The notes below the pieces were generated by a model that was given only the letters and a program-made list of their open reading frames with translations, did no database searches and had not been told where the DNA came from. A stretch of DNA of 64,000 bases from an uncultured Roseovarius sp. (lineage in GTDB: Bacteria > Pseudomonadota > Alphaproteobacteria > Rhodobacterales > Rhodobacteraceae). Within the stretch, counting starts at the first letter, position 1; every line of letters begins with the position of its first letter. The translations under genes and the position numbers were made by a program. Of the stretch, positions 56,540 through 64,000 are shown piece after piece. The stretch covers positions 806,001 to 870,000 of the forward strand of contig CANMFU010000001.1 in the NCBI GenBank assembly GCA_947497295.1, given 5' to 3'.

Positions 56540-57550
56540 ATGACACATTTTGGTGCAACAATTCTTGATGCCGAAGGCTATCGCCTGACAGCAGAAGAAA
56601 GACGCTTTTTCGCTGCTGCCGATCCATTCGGATTCATTCTGTTTGGGCGAAATATCGATACTGCCGATCAGGTCCGTGCGCTCTGCGCTGACATGCGCGA
56701 GGCGGTAGGCCGTGATGTGCCGATCACGATTGATCAGGAAGGCGGGCGCGTACAGCGTCTGCGACCGCCGCAATGGCGCCAATGGTCCGCGCCAATGAAT
56801 CATGTGGATCTGGCCGGCCCTCATGCGGGCGAAGCGATGTATCTGCGCTATCGTCTGATCGCGGCGGAGCTTCACGCGCTGGGTATCGACAGCAATTGCA
56901 CGCCGTTGGTCGATGTGGCGGGGGCTACAACGCATGATTTCCTGCGCGACCGTTGCTATGGCACTGACCCTGCGCGCGTGGCGCTGCTGGGCCGCGCGGT
57001 AGCTGACGGTCTGCTGGATGGTGGTGTGCTGCCCGTCCTGAAGCATATTCCCGGTCATGGCCGCGCGCAGGCCGACAGCCATCTGGACCTGCCCATTGTC
57101 AGCGAGGGACATGATGCGCTGACCGCCTGCGACTTTGCCCCGTTCCAAGCGCTGAACGACCTGCCGATGGGCATGACGGCGCATCTGGTCTATGCAGCGA
57201 TAGATGACCGGCCAGCGACGATATCGCCCGTCATGATGCAGCTGATCCGGGACGAGATCGGCTTTGATGGGCTGATCATGACTGACGATATCTCAATGAA
57301 GGCGCTCAAGGGAAGCCTGACTGAGATTACGCGCGCATCGCTGACGGCAGGCTGCGATGTGGCGCTTTTGTGCAATGCCACGCTGGAGGATCGCCGCGCG
57401 GTGGCTGATGCGGCTGGGCGCCTCGATGAGGCAGGACAGGCCCGCGCGAGGGCCGCAATGTCGGCGCGGCGGACCCCAACGGATGTTGATATTCCCGCGC
57501 TGGAAGCCAAGCTGTCGGCCCTGTGCGGCGGTTTGACCTATGGCAGATGA
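56540..57550 (+). CDS. nagZ: beta-N-acetylhexosaminidase NagZ
   Basis: A 336-residue glycoside hydrolase family 3 enzyme of peptidoglycan recycling that removes GlcNAc from muropeptides in the cytosol. It has FGRNIDTADQVRAL, DQEGGRVQRL, PVLKHIPGHGRAQADSHLDLP with the catalytic-loop His/Asp, and ITDDISMKALKG with the nucleophile Asp (MTDDISM). It overlaps scpA by 11 bases. Confidence 0.95.
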   Translation: MTHFGATILDAEGYRLTAEERRFFAAADPFGFILFGRNIDTADQVRALCADMREAVGRDVPITIDQEGGRVQRLRPPQWRQWSAPMNHVDLAGPHAGEAMYLRYRLIAAELHALGIDSNCTPLVDVAGATTHDFLRDRCYGTDPARVALLGRAVADGLLDGGVLPVLKHIPGHGRAQADSHLDLPIVSEGHDALTACDFAPFQALNDLPMGMTAHLVYAAIDDRPATISPVMMQLIRDEIGFDGLIMTDDISMKALKGSLTEITRASLTAGCDVALLCNATLEDRRAVADAAGRLDEAGQARARAAMSARRTPTDVDIPALEAKLSALCGGLTYGR

Positions 57551-58319
57551 CGCTGGCAGCACACCCAGCGCGATTGCAGGCAGGCTGGCCGCTGAGGCGC
57601 TGATTGTCGATGTCGATGGGTTTGAAGGGCCTCTGGATCTGCTGCTGACGCTGGGGCGTAGTCAAAAGGTGGATCTGCGCAAGATCAGCGTGCTGCAACT
57701 GGCCCGCCAATATCTTGAATTTGTTGAGCAAGCGCGCGCGTTGCGACTGGAATTGGCCGCCGATTATCTGGTCATGGCCGCTTGGCTGGCGTTTCTTAAA
57801 TCGCGCCTGCTGCTGCCGCCCGACCCCGACGAGGAAGGCCCCTCGGGCGAGGAATTGGCGGCGCGTCTGGCATTTCAGTTGGAGCGCCTTCAGGCCATGC
57901 GCGATGTGGCCGCGAGGCTGATGGCGCGGGATCAGCTGGGACGCGATTTCTTTGCGCGCGGCCAGCCTGAGACGGTGACGCGCAGGCGCAGTGTCACATA
58001 TACCGCATCGCTGCTGGACCTGATGCAAGCCTATGCGCGCACCCGAACCCGCGACGAATTTCGCCCCTATGCGATGGACCGCGAGGCAATATTCTCGCTT
58101 GAGCAAGCGCTGGACCGGATGCGCAGCCTGATTGGGTTTTCCGGCGGCTGGACTGATATTTCCACCTATCTGCCCGAAGGGTTTGGCACCGATCCCGCAC
58201 GCCGCCGCTCGGCGACTGCATCGACCTTTGCCGCGTCGCTGGAATTGGCCAAGGAGGGGCGGATCGAGCTGCGCCAGTCCGAAGCCTTTGCGCCCGTCGA
58301 AATCCGGAAGCGAGGTTAG
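57540..58319 (+). CDS. scpA: segregation and condensation protein A
   Basis: A 259-residue kleisin that bridges SMC heads. It has VDVDGFEGPLDLLLTLGRSQKVDLRKISV and ARQYLEFVEQARALRLELAADYLVMAAWLAFLKSRLLLP split, hallmarks of the family. The start overlaps nagZ by 11 bases. Followed by scpB. Confidence 0.95.
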   Translation: MADDAGSTPSAIAGRLAAEALIVDVDGFEGPLDLLLTLGRSQKVDLRKISVLQLARQYLEFVEQARALRLELAADYLVMAAWLAFLKSRLLLPPDPDEEGPSGEELAARLAFQLERLQAMRDVAARLMARDQLGRDFFARGQPETVTRRRSVTYTASLLDLMQAYARTRTRDEFRPYAMDREAIFSLEQALDRMRSLIGFSGGWTDISTYLPEGFGTDPARRRSATASTFAASLELAKEGRIELRQSEAFAPVEIRKRG

Positions 58320-58323
58320 GATC

Positions 58324-58989
58324 ATGCCACAAGTATCAGAAGAAAAGCTGGAATCCCTGTTTGGTGCACCTCCCATGGCCGAGCAGGAACGCATGATTGA
58401 GGCGATCCTCTTTGCATCAACCGAGCCGGTTAGCGCGCGCGAGCTGGACGCGCGCCTGCCGCATGGCTGCGACGCGGCCGAGGCTCTGGTGCATCTGCGC
58501 CGCCGCTACGAGGGGCGCGGCGTCGCGCTGGTGCGGATCGGGGATGCCTATGCGCTGCGCACGGCACCCGATTTGGGCTATCTGATGCAGCGCGAAACGG
58601 TCGAGATCCGTAAACTGAGCCGTGCCGCGATCGAGACGCTGGCAATTATCGCCTATCACCAGCCTGTCACCCGCGCCGAGATCGAAGAAATTCGCGGGGT
58701 TTCGGTCAGCCGTGGGACCGTCGATCAGCTGCTGGAGCTGGAGTGGATCCGCTTTGGCAGGCGCAGGATGACACCGGGGCGGCCCGTTACCTTTGTGGTA
58801 ACCGAAGGATTTTTAGGGCATTTTGGACTGGAAACGGCACGCGATCTGCCGGGGTTGGCAGAATTGCGCAGCGCCGGTCTGCTGGATGGTCGCCTGCCGC
58901 CCATGTCGATGCCGGGAGCGATAGCGCAAGAGGATGAGGACGACTTACCGCTTAAAGAGGGTGACCAGAGCGAACTTTTTGAAGAATAG
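58324..58989 (+). CDS. scpB: segregation and condensation protein B
   Basis: A 221-residue winged-helix partner of ScpA. It has MIEAILFASTEPVSARELDARL, LSRAAIETLAIIAYHQPVTRAEIEEIRGVSVSRGT split and an acidic tail (EDEDDLPLKEGDQSELFEE). The ATG at 58324 lies four bases after the scpA stop and gives the family N terminus. Together with SMC it organises the chromosome. Confidence 0.95.
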   Translation: MPQVSEEKLESLFGAPPMAEQERMIEAILFASTEPVSARELDARLPHGCDAAEALVHLRRRYEGRGVALVRIGDAYALRTAPDLGYLMQRETVEIRKLSRAAIETLAIIAYHQPVTRAEIEEIRGVSVSRGTVDQLLELEWIRFGRRRMTPGRPVTFVVTEGFLGHFGLETARDLPGLAELRSAGLLDGRLPPMSMPGAIAQEDEDDLPLKEGDQSELFEE

Positions 58990-59058
58990 CGTTGAATGCC
59001 CTGAAATTTCCGCGATTCGCTGCTATATAGGGCAAACAGAATGAGGCAGGAGGGCATA

Positions 59059-59259
59059 ATGAACGCCAATCGATTGATCACCATGGCAATGCGCATGATC
59101 ATGCGCCGCCTGATGCGTGGTGGCATCAATGCCGGTATCGGAGCCGCATCAAGCCGCATGAGCAAGGGCGCACCGGGTGGTGCTGCTCCGAATGCGAAAG
59201 AAACGCAGAAACGTGCGCGCAGCACCATGAAAATAGCGCGGCGTATCGGGCGGATGTAG
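59059..59259 (+). CDS. small basic Met/Arg-rich protein
   Basis: A 66-residue protein beginning NANRLITMAMRMIMRRLMRGG, followed by INAGIGAASSRMSKGAPGG and a Lys/Arg-rich C terminus. The first 22 residues can form an amphipathic or membrane-active helix with Met and Arg. GGCAGGAGGG stands before the ATG; an ATG six codons earlier overlaps it and is less likely. No known domain. Seen by me as a recurrent neighbour of scpB in Roseobacters, but I cannot confirm this. Confidence 0.75.
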   Translation: MNANRLITMAMRMIMRRLMRGGINAGIGAASSRMSKGAPGGAAPNAKETQKRARSTMKIARRIGRM

Positions 59260-59283
59260 TGCGGGTATCGCGTTAGAAGTGGT

Positions 59284-60360
59284 CTATACTGATTTGAAGT
59301 GCTTGGATAATTTGAGGCCTTGGCCTTGGTAGTTTGAGCTGAGGCCCGCGCCGTACAGCGTGTCTGGCACCGTATCCATACGCTCGTAAATCAGTCGTCC
59401 GACGATCTGGCCATGTTCCAGCACAAATGGCGCCTCATGGCAGCGCACTTCCAGAACCCCACGCGATCCGGTTCCCCCCGCCGCACCATGGCCGAAACCG
59501 GGATCGAAAAATCCGGCGTAGTGCACGCGGAATTCACCGACCATCGCCAGATAGGGTGCCATTTCAGCGGCGTATTCGGGCGGAATATGTACCGCCTCGC
59601 GGCTGACGAGTATGTAAAAGGCGCCGGGGTCAAGAATGATTTGTCCCGCGGTGGTATGCACTTCCTCCCAGAAGTCTGCGGGCTGGTAGTGGTCGATGTT
59701 ATCCAGATCAATCACGCCCGTATGGGGTTTCGCACGGTAGCCGACCAGCGTGCCGGTTGCGGGGCGCAGATCAACCGAAAAGCCCAGACCATCGCTGATG
59801 ACGGGATCGCAATCCACCAGTTGGTCAGAGGCATGCAGCGCGGACAAATCAGGATCAGTCAGCACCGCATCCCCGGCGCTGAACCGGATCTGGTTCAATC
59901 GCATGCCGGGACGCACCAGCACCGAGAAAGAGCGCGGACAGATTTCCGCATAAAGCGGGCCGGTATAGCCCGCCGGGATCCGGTCAAATTCGGCGCCTCC
60001 ATCGGTCACCGCGCGCGTCAGAAGGTCCAGCCGCCCGGTGGAGGATTTTGCGTTTGCGGTGGCCTGAACATCCTTGGGCAGCGCAAGCGATTCCATCAGC
60101 GGAACAACGTAAACACAGCCCTTTTCCAGCACGGCTCCGGTGCTCAAGTCAATGCGGTGCATCTCAAATTCATTCAGGCGTTCAGCCACGCTGCGCCCTT
60201 CGCCCGCCAAAAAGGACGCGCGCACCCGGTAGGCCGTATGGCCAAGCCGTAGATCGAGGCTGGCTGGCTGGATCTGAGCGGTGTTGACGGGAATATGTGC
60301 GGCGATGGCGCCGCTGTCGATCATGCCCTGGATCTGTTGGCTGGAAAGAACCCCGGTCAT
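59284..60360 (-). CDS. dcd: two-domain dCTP deaminase
   Basis: A 358-residue protein made of two Dcd/DUT-type domains (about residues 1-180 and 190-358). The first has IQPASLDLRLGHTAYRVR and KSSTGRLDLLTRAVTDGG (typical of dCTP deaminase/dUTPase); the second has DPGAFYILVSREAVHIPPEYAAEM and RVHYAGFFDPGFG. Most bacterial Dcd are about 190 residues, so this is a tandem or fused version, as in other Rhodobacterales. It produces dUTP from dCTP for dTTP synthesis. The ATG at 60360 was chosen over one six codons upstream. Confidence 0.88.
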   Translation of the reverse strand: MTGVLSSQQIQGMIDSGAIAAHIPVNTAQIQPASLDLRLGHTAYRVRASFLAGEGRSVAERLNEFEMHRIDLSTGAVLEKGCVYVVPLMESLALPKDVQATANAKSSTGRLDLLTRAVTDGGAEFDRIPAGYTGPLYAEICPRSFSVLVRPGMRLNQIRFSAGDAVLTDPDLSALHASDQLVDCDPVISDGLGFSVDLRPATGTLVGYRAKPHTGVIDLDNIDHYQPADFWEEVHTTAGQIILDPGAFYILVSREAVHIPPEYAAEMAPYLAMVGEFRVHYAGFFDPGFGHGAAGGTGSRGVLEVRCHEAPFVLEHGQIVGRLIYERMDTVPDTLYGAGLSSNYQGQGLKLSKHFKSV

Positions 60361-60459
60361 CGCTGCGCCTCTATGCAAGTTGCGCCCGTTTACCCGCCTT
60401 GGAGGGGCTTTGTAAACTAAGGCGGTAGTGCGGTTTTCGATAGGTGGGGAGGGTGTGTA

Positions 60460-60536
60460 TGGTCGGGCTAGCAGGACTCGAACCTGCGACCTTCCGTCCC
60501 CCAGACGGACGCGCTACCAGACTGCGCCATAGCCCG
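60460..60536 (-). tRNA. tRNA-Pro (anticodon GGG)
   Basis: Acceptor arms CGGGCTA (5' end at 60536) and TAGCCCG pair fully; discriminator A and an encoded CCA end at 60460. The anticodon stem TCCGT/ACGGA encloses CTGGGGG, giving GGG, which reads CCC and CCU. The D arm has GCGC...GCGC around AGTCTGGTA and the T arm has CAGGTTCGAGTCCTG. It is 81 bases after the merR stop, likely processed from the same transcript or its own. Confidence 0.97.
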
Positions 60537-60617
60537 ACGATTTGGCCGTCATACCTGTTTTCTGGGCAGGGACAAGGGGTAAAACCGTTTTTCAGCACCG
60601 ATTTGCCATGCCGCGCG

Positions 60618-61679
60618 TCACGTTGATCCTGTGCCGCCGATCATGCGCGCGCGCAGGTCTGCCATGCGGTCGGCAAGGTCAGACAGAGCAGGGCGCTGCG
60701 CAGCCAGATCTGAGGGATCTATCGCGACAAGCTGTGCCAATATAGACGTGCCAACGGCAGCGTCATCGGCCGGATCCTCCGGCACTGTGATTGCGGCAAC
60801 GCGCGGAGGGGCGGGCGCATCGTCGCTGGTGGCTGGGGCTGACGTATCGCTGTCTTCGGCGGCGGCTATTTTTTCCTGGGTTGCGGACGGTGCGTCGCCT
60901 GTCGGCTGAGCGGGAGCGGTCTGGGCGGGCGGGGCCGGGCGGTGGATTTCAGGCTTCCCCAGCGGCGGGGTGTCCTTTACAGGCGCCGCGTCAGGTGACG
61001 CCTCGCGGTCTGGAGAAACGTCCGGCGTCAGCTCCTCGTGAGACGTCGCAGGCGCATCAGCCACGACAGGAGCTTCTGGCGGTGTCTCGGGCGCTTGTGT
61101 CGCTGGCGCAGACGGTACCGGCGCCTCGGTGGGATCGATGGGACGGTCTGGCGTGCCAGCGTCGATAGTTTGGTCTGGTGCAGCGCTTTCATCTGGCTGC
61201 ATATCGAATGCGCGCGGATCACCTTTGGCTTCACCTTTGTCATCCTGCGCCGGTGTGACCTCTTCTGGCGCGGTTTCGGCCAAATCCGCGTCACTGGCCG
61301 CCAGCGCGCCGCTTGGGCGATCGAAACTCAGCACTGTGCCGCGTGGCTCTTCGTTCTGGGTAACGTCCAGCGCGATGCCGGCAATCGCCTCTTCCAGATC
61401 GTCATCGAGGGGGGGCGACATGGCGGCGACGTGGCGCACGCCCTGATCGCGCATCACCTTTTGCACGCCTTTGATGGTCATGCCTTCGTCGTGCAGCAGC
61501 TTGCGGATACCGCCCAGCAACTGCATGTCCGCCGGGCGGTAATAGCGCCGCCCGCCGGCACGTTTGACCGGCTTCACTTGGGTGAACTTGCTCTCCCAGA
61601 AGCGCAGGACGTGGGCTGGTATCCCCAGCCAGTCTGCGACTTCGCTGATGGTGCGAAAGGCGTCTGCGGATTTCGACAT
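60618..61679 (-). CDS. MerR-family regulator with long low-complexity C terminus
   Basis: A 353-residue protein. Residues about 8-80 form a MerR-type winged helix ([34 protein letters not shown]). From about residue 110 to 310 it is Pro/Ala/Asp/Glu-rich and disordered (for example [18 protein letters not shown]). The last 40 residues ([15 protein letters not shown]) may form a helix. The order plsX-fabH-ihfA-merR-tRNA-Pro is typical of Rhodobacterales. Its regulon is unknown. Confidence 0.88.
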   Translation of the reverse strand: MSKSADAFRTISEVADWLGIPAHVLRFWESKFTQVKPVKRAGGRRYYRPADMQLLGGIRKLLHDEGMTIKGVQKVMRDQGVRHVAAMSPPLDDDLEEAIAGIALDVTQNEEPRGTVLSFDRPSGALAASDADLAETAPEEVTPAQDDKGEAKGDPRAFDMQPDESAAPDQTIDAGTPDRPIDPTEAPVPSAPATQAPETPPEAPVVADAPATSHEELTPDVSPDREASPDAAPVKDTPPLGKPEIHRPAPPAQTAPAQPTGDAPSATQEKIAAAEDSDTSAPATSDDAPAPPRVAAITVPEDPADDAAVGTSILAQLVAIDPSDLAAQRPALSDLADRMADLRARMIGGTGST

Positions 61680-61686
61680 GGTCTGC

Positions 61687-61989
61687 CTAGCGTTTGTTGC
61701 CCGCGGCCACGCGATCCTTCATCAGATGCGAGGGGCGAAAAGTAAGGACGCGGCGCGGATTGATCGGGACCTCTTCGCCGGTCTTTGGGTTGCGTCCCAC
61801 GCGTGCCGATTTATCGCGCACGGAAAATGTACCAAAGGACGAAATTTTTACCTGCTCTCCGCGCACCAGCGCATCAGACATGTGTTCCAGTACGCTTTCG
61901 ACCAGCTGGGCCGAATCGTTACGCGACAGGCCCACTTCTCGAAAGATTGCTTCGCTCAAATCCATGCGCGTCAATGTCTTATCACTCAT
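61687..61989 (-). CDS. ihfA: integration host factor alpha subunit
   Basis: A 100-residue HU/IHF protein: [24 protein letters not shown] and the DNA-binding arm [23 protein letters not shown]. It bends DNA in replication, recombination and transcription. The ATG at 61989 has GGGGG about six bases upstream; an ATG two codons earlier lacks space for one. It lies seven bases upstream of merR. Confidence 0.96.
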   Translation of the reverse strand: MSDKTLTRMDLSEAIFREVGLSRNDSAQLVESVLEHMSDALVRGEQVKISSFGTFSVRDKSARVGRNPKTGEEVPINPRRVLTFRPSHLMKDRVAAGNKR

Positions 61990-62101
61990 TGCCATCCCCC
62001 GATTGCGTTTTTCCAACAATAGGGGCGAAGGAATTTGCGAGTCAATTACAATGACTTGGAATGGGCAGTTTAAGCGGATTGGTGGCCGGATTCTCGTATT
62101 A

Positions 62102-63076
62102 TTACCAGCGTAGTGCGACTGCACCCCACGCAAGACCGCCACCGATCGCCTCGCTCAGCAGCAGATCACCGCGTTTGATGCGTCCATCAGCCACGCCGAT
62201 GGACATCGCCAAAGGGATCGACGCGGCAGAGGTGTTGCCGTGGTCCTGCACCGTCAGTATGACGCGATCCATGCCCACGCCCATCTTTTTGGCGGTGCCT
62301 TGAATGATGCGGATATTGGCCTGATGCGGCACGATCCATGCAACATCATCGGCAGTCAGCCCCGCCTTGGCCAGCGCGGCATCGGCAGTCGACGTCAGCT
62401 TTTCCACAGCTTGACGAAACAGCGGGTTTCCCTGCATGCGCAGTTTGCCAACGGTGCCGGTCGAGGACACACCGCCATCGACATAGAGCATGTCGCGGTA
62501 GCGCCCGTCGGAATGCATGTCGGTCGCCAGAATGCCGCGGTCCTGCGATGTCCCGTCGCCGTCCTGTGCACCCAGAATCAGCGCGCCGGCGCCATCACCG
62601 AACAGCACGCAGGTGCTGCGGTCGCTCCAGTCCATAATGCGGCTGAACGTCTCGGCGCCGATGACCAGCAGACGGTCGGCCTGGCCCGATACGATCATGG
62701 CGGACGCGTTGCACAGGCCGAAAATAAATCCCGCGCAAACTGCCTGCACGTCAAAGGCAAAGCCATGCGCCATGCCCAGATTTGCCTGCACCATGGTACC
62801 GACAGACGGAAAGGTGAGGTCGGGCGTCGACGTGGCGACAATGATACCGTCAATGTCGTCTGCGGTCAGACCGGCATTGTCTAGGGCAGCGCGCGCGGCG
62901 CGCGTTGCCAGATCCGACGTGGTCTGGCCGTCAGCGGCAAAATGGCGACGCTCAATGCCCGAGCGGGTGCGAATCCATTCGTCGGACGTGTCGATCAGCG
63001 CCTCGAAGTGAGAGTTTGGCACGATGCGGTCGGGCAGATAGTGGCCGATGCCGAGTGGGACGGCGCGTCTGGTCAT
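62102..63076 (-). CDS. fabH: beta-ketoacyl-ACP synthase III
   Basis: A 324-residue condensing enzyme that starts fatty acid synthesis from acetyl-CoA and malonyl-ACP. Catalytic residues are Cys114 in [12 protein letters not shown], His in [11 protein letters not shown] and Asn in [11 protein letters not shown]. It begins [16 protein letters not shown]. It overlaps plsX by four bases (ATGA). Confidence 0.97.
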   Translation of the reverse strand: MTRRAVPLGIGHYLPDRIVPNSHFEALIDTSDEWIRTRSGIERRHFAADGQTTSDLATRAARAALDNAGLTADDIDGIIVATSTPDLTFPSVGTMVQANLGMAHGFAFDVQAVCAGFIFGLCNASAMIVSGQADRLLVIGAETFSRIMDWSDRSTCVLFGDGAGALILGAQDGDGTSQDRGILATDMHSDGRYRDMLYVDGGVSSTGTVGKLRMQGNPLFRQAVEKLTSTADAALAKAGLTADDVAWIVPHQANIRIIQGTAKKMGVGMDRVILTVQDHGNTSAASIPLAMSIGVADGRIKRGDLLLSEAIGGGLAWGAVALRW

Positions 63077-64000
63077 GTCTTGGCTCCGTTGGGCGTGTCT
63101 TCTTGGCCCGGTGTGTCATCGTCAGCACCGGCATCCTGTGCCATCAAGGTAGCCTTGGCCACGCGTTCCGCCAGCTTTTCCGAAAACCCGGTTTGCGCCA
63201 GCTTGAACGCCAGCTTGACGGCGGCAGATACGCCAGTGGCATCTGCGGCGCCGTGCGATTTGACGACCGTACCGTTCAGGCCCAGAAACACGCCGCCATT
63301 GACGCGGCGCGGGTCGATCCGCTTTTTCAGGCGGCGCAGGGACGGGTAGGCGAGCAGGGCGGCGATACGCGACAGAAAGGAATACTGGAACGCTTCGCGC
63401 AGCAGCTCGGCAATCAGAGTGGCGGTGCCTTCGCCGGTTTTCAGCGCCACGTTGCCGGTAAACCCGTCGGTGACGATGACATCGACAGAATCGCCGGGCA
63501 GGTCGCGCCCTTCAACAAAGCCGACGAAGTCGAAATCGGCGCCGCGTGCATGGGCGCTGATCAGATCATGCGCCTCGCGCAATTCGGACCGGCCCTTGTG
63601 CTCTTCGGTGCCGACATTCAGCAGGCCGATGCGGGGGCGCGCCACGCCCAGTCCGCTGCGCGCATATGAGGCTCCCATCAGCGCGTACTGCATCAGATCC
63701 TTGGCATCGGCGTTGATATCGGCGCCGCCATCCATCAGCAGGTTGAACCCCTGCGGATTGCGCGAGGGCCACATCACGGCGATGGCGGGGCGGTAAATAC
63801 CGGGCAGGCGGCGCAGGCGCAGCACTGACATCAGCATCAGCGCGCCGGTATTGCCGCAGGAGACGCACACCGTCGCTTCGCCCGCGCGCACCGATTCCAG
63901 CGCGGACCACATCGAGGTGTCCTTGCCGTGGCGGGCAACATGTCCGGGCTTGTCGTTCATGGTAACGATGCCGGGGGCATCGCGAAGCTCGCAGCGCCCG
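63073..64000 (-). CDS. plsX: phosphate acyltransferase PlsX, 5' end beyond window
   Basis: The window has the C-terminal part (about 309 codons) of PlsX, which makes acyl-phosphate from acyl-ACP for phospholipid synthesis. The reading frame stays open to base 64000, so the N terminus is missing; the ATG at 63958-63960 (MNDKPGHV) is internal. Motifs: SCGNTGALMLMSV, GADINADAKDLMQYALMG, VIVTDGFTGNVALKTGEG and GLNGTVVKSHG. The C-terminal tail (AGADDDTPGQEDTPNG) is acidic. It is translationally coupled to fabH. Confidence 0.95.
   Translation of the reverse strand, partial: GRCELRDAPGIVTMNDKPGHVARHGKDTSMWSALESVRAGEATVCVSCGNTGALMLMSVLRLRRLPGIYRPAIAVMWPSRNPQGFNLLMDGGADINADAKDLMQYALMGASYARSGLGVARPRIGLLNVGTEEHKGRSELREAHDLISAHARGADFDFVGFVEGRDLPGDSVDVIVTDGFTGNVALKTGEGTATLIAELLREAFQYSFLSRIAALLAYPSLRRLKKRIDPRRVNGGVFLGLNGTVVKSHGAADATGVSAAVKLAFKLAQTGFSEKLAERVAKATLMAQDAGADDDTPGQEDTPNGAKT

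Noticed and set aside
60444..60626. Plus-strand frame over tRNA-Pro with GLEPATFRPP-like peptide
   Set aside because: This peptide is the well-known false translation of a tRNA; the tRNA is on the minus strand.

Overview
The window looks like chromosome from a Roseobacter-group alphaproteobacterium (Rhodobacterales). The basis is GC-rich sequence, the block xthA / erpA / dgt / argS / SPOR protein / nagZ / scpA / scpB, the block plsX-fabH-ihfA-merR-tRNA-Pro, a two-domain dCTP deaminase, and several lineage-typical small or uncharacterised proteins. I see no insertion sequence, phage, integrase or CRISPR array. Most genes are housekeeping and closely packed.

Layout. 1-3.1 kb: the 5' part of a YqaA/DedA-type membrane protein gene, tRNA-Leu(CAA), a gene-free stretch, and a frameshifted RTX-repeat/Hint-domain secreted-protein gene. 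3.1-11.2 kb (minus): one dense run lptF-lptG-lptD-surA-pdxA-rsmA plus a MobA-like nucleotidyltransferase, covering LPS export, outer-membrane folding, vitamin B6 and rRNA methylation. 11.4-13.4 kb: pepA-holC. 13.4-18.1 kb (minus): an exported rhodanese and a DsrE-like protein behind a perfect FNR-type box, a membrane-anchored retropepsin, MarC, an ABC-F ATPase and a small secreted protein. 18.2-19.6 kb: ndk, a cluster of inverted repeats, a TfoX C-terminal-domain protein and an unlisted 49-residue ORF.

19.6-28.5 kb is a one-carbon region. sga-hprA and mcl-mtkA-mtkB encode the glyoxylate/malyl-CoA arm of the serine cycle. A LuxR-type regulator is divergent from sga, and two near-identical palindromes (arms CGGGTAG/CTACCCG) lie upstream of sga and of mcl. 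Further on is a RamA-like [2Fe-2S]/ASKHA corrinoid-protein activase. Together these suggest growth on, or dissipation of, methylated compounds, with serine-cycle genes under one dedicated regulator.

28.7-37.4 kb: bpt, RDD and DUF2852 membrane proteins, glnE, a lipoprotein, an RlmI-like methyltransferase, a PIN protein and an M48 protease. 37.5-39.7 kb: a sugar-transfer-type ATP-grasp protein convergent with a radical SAM protein. 39.8-43.6 kb: zwf-pgl-pgi. 43.8-47.2 kb: lipoprotein, eno, a DMT transporter and xthA.

47.6-50.0 kb holds the most unusual unit: a 134-residue protein with six FTSSL motifs, the last at the exact C terminus; a helical 359-residue protein of unknown function; and a translationally coupled DMT-type exporter. 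Upstream is an AT-rich region with two palindromes and a consensus DnaA box. This is my best candidate for an undescribed system, possibly a multi-core peptide with maturation partner and exporter, although function is inference only.

50-64 kb: erpA, dgt, a CPA-type antiporter with a nucleotide-binding domain, argS, a SPOR protein, nagZ-scpA-scpB, a small basic protein, dcd, tRNA-Pro(GGG), a MerR regulator, ihfA, fabH and the truncated plsX.
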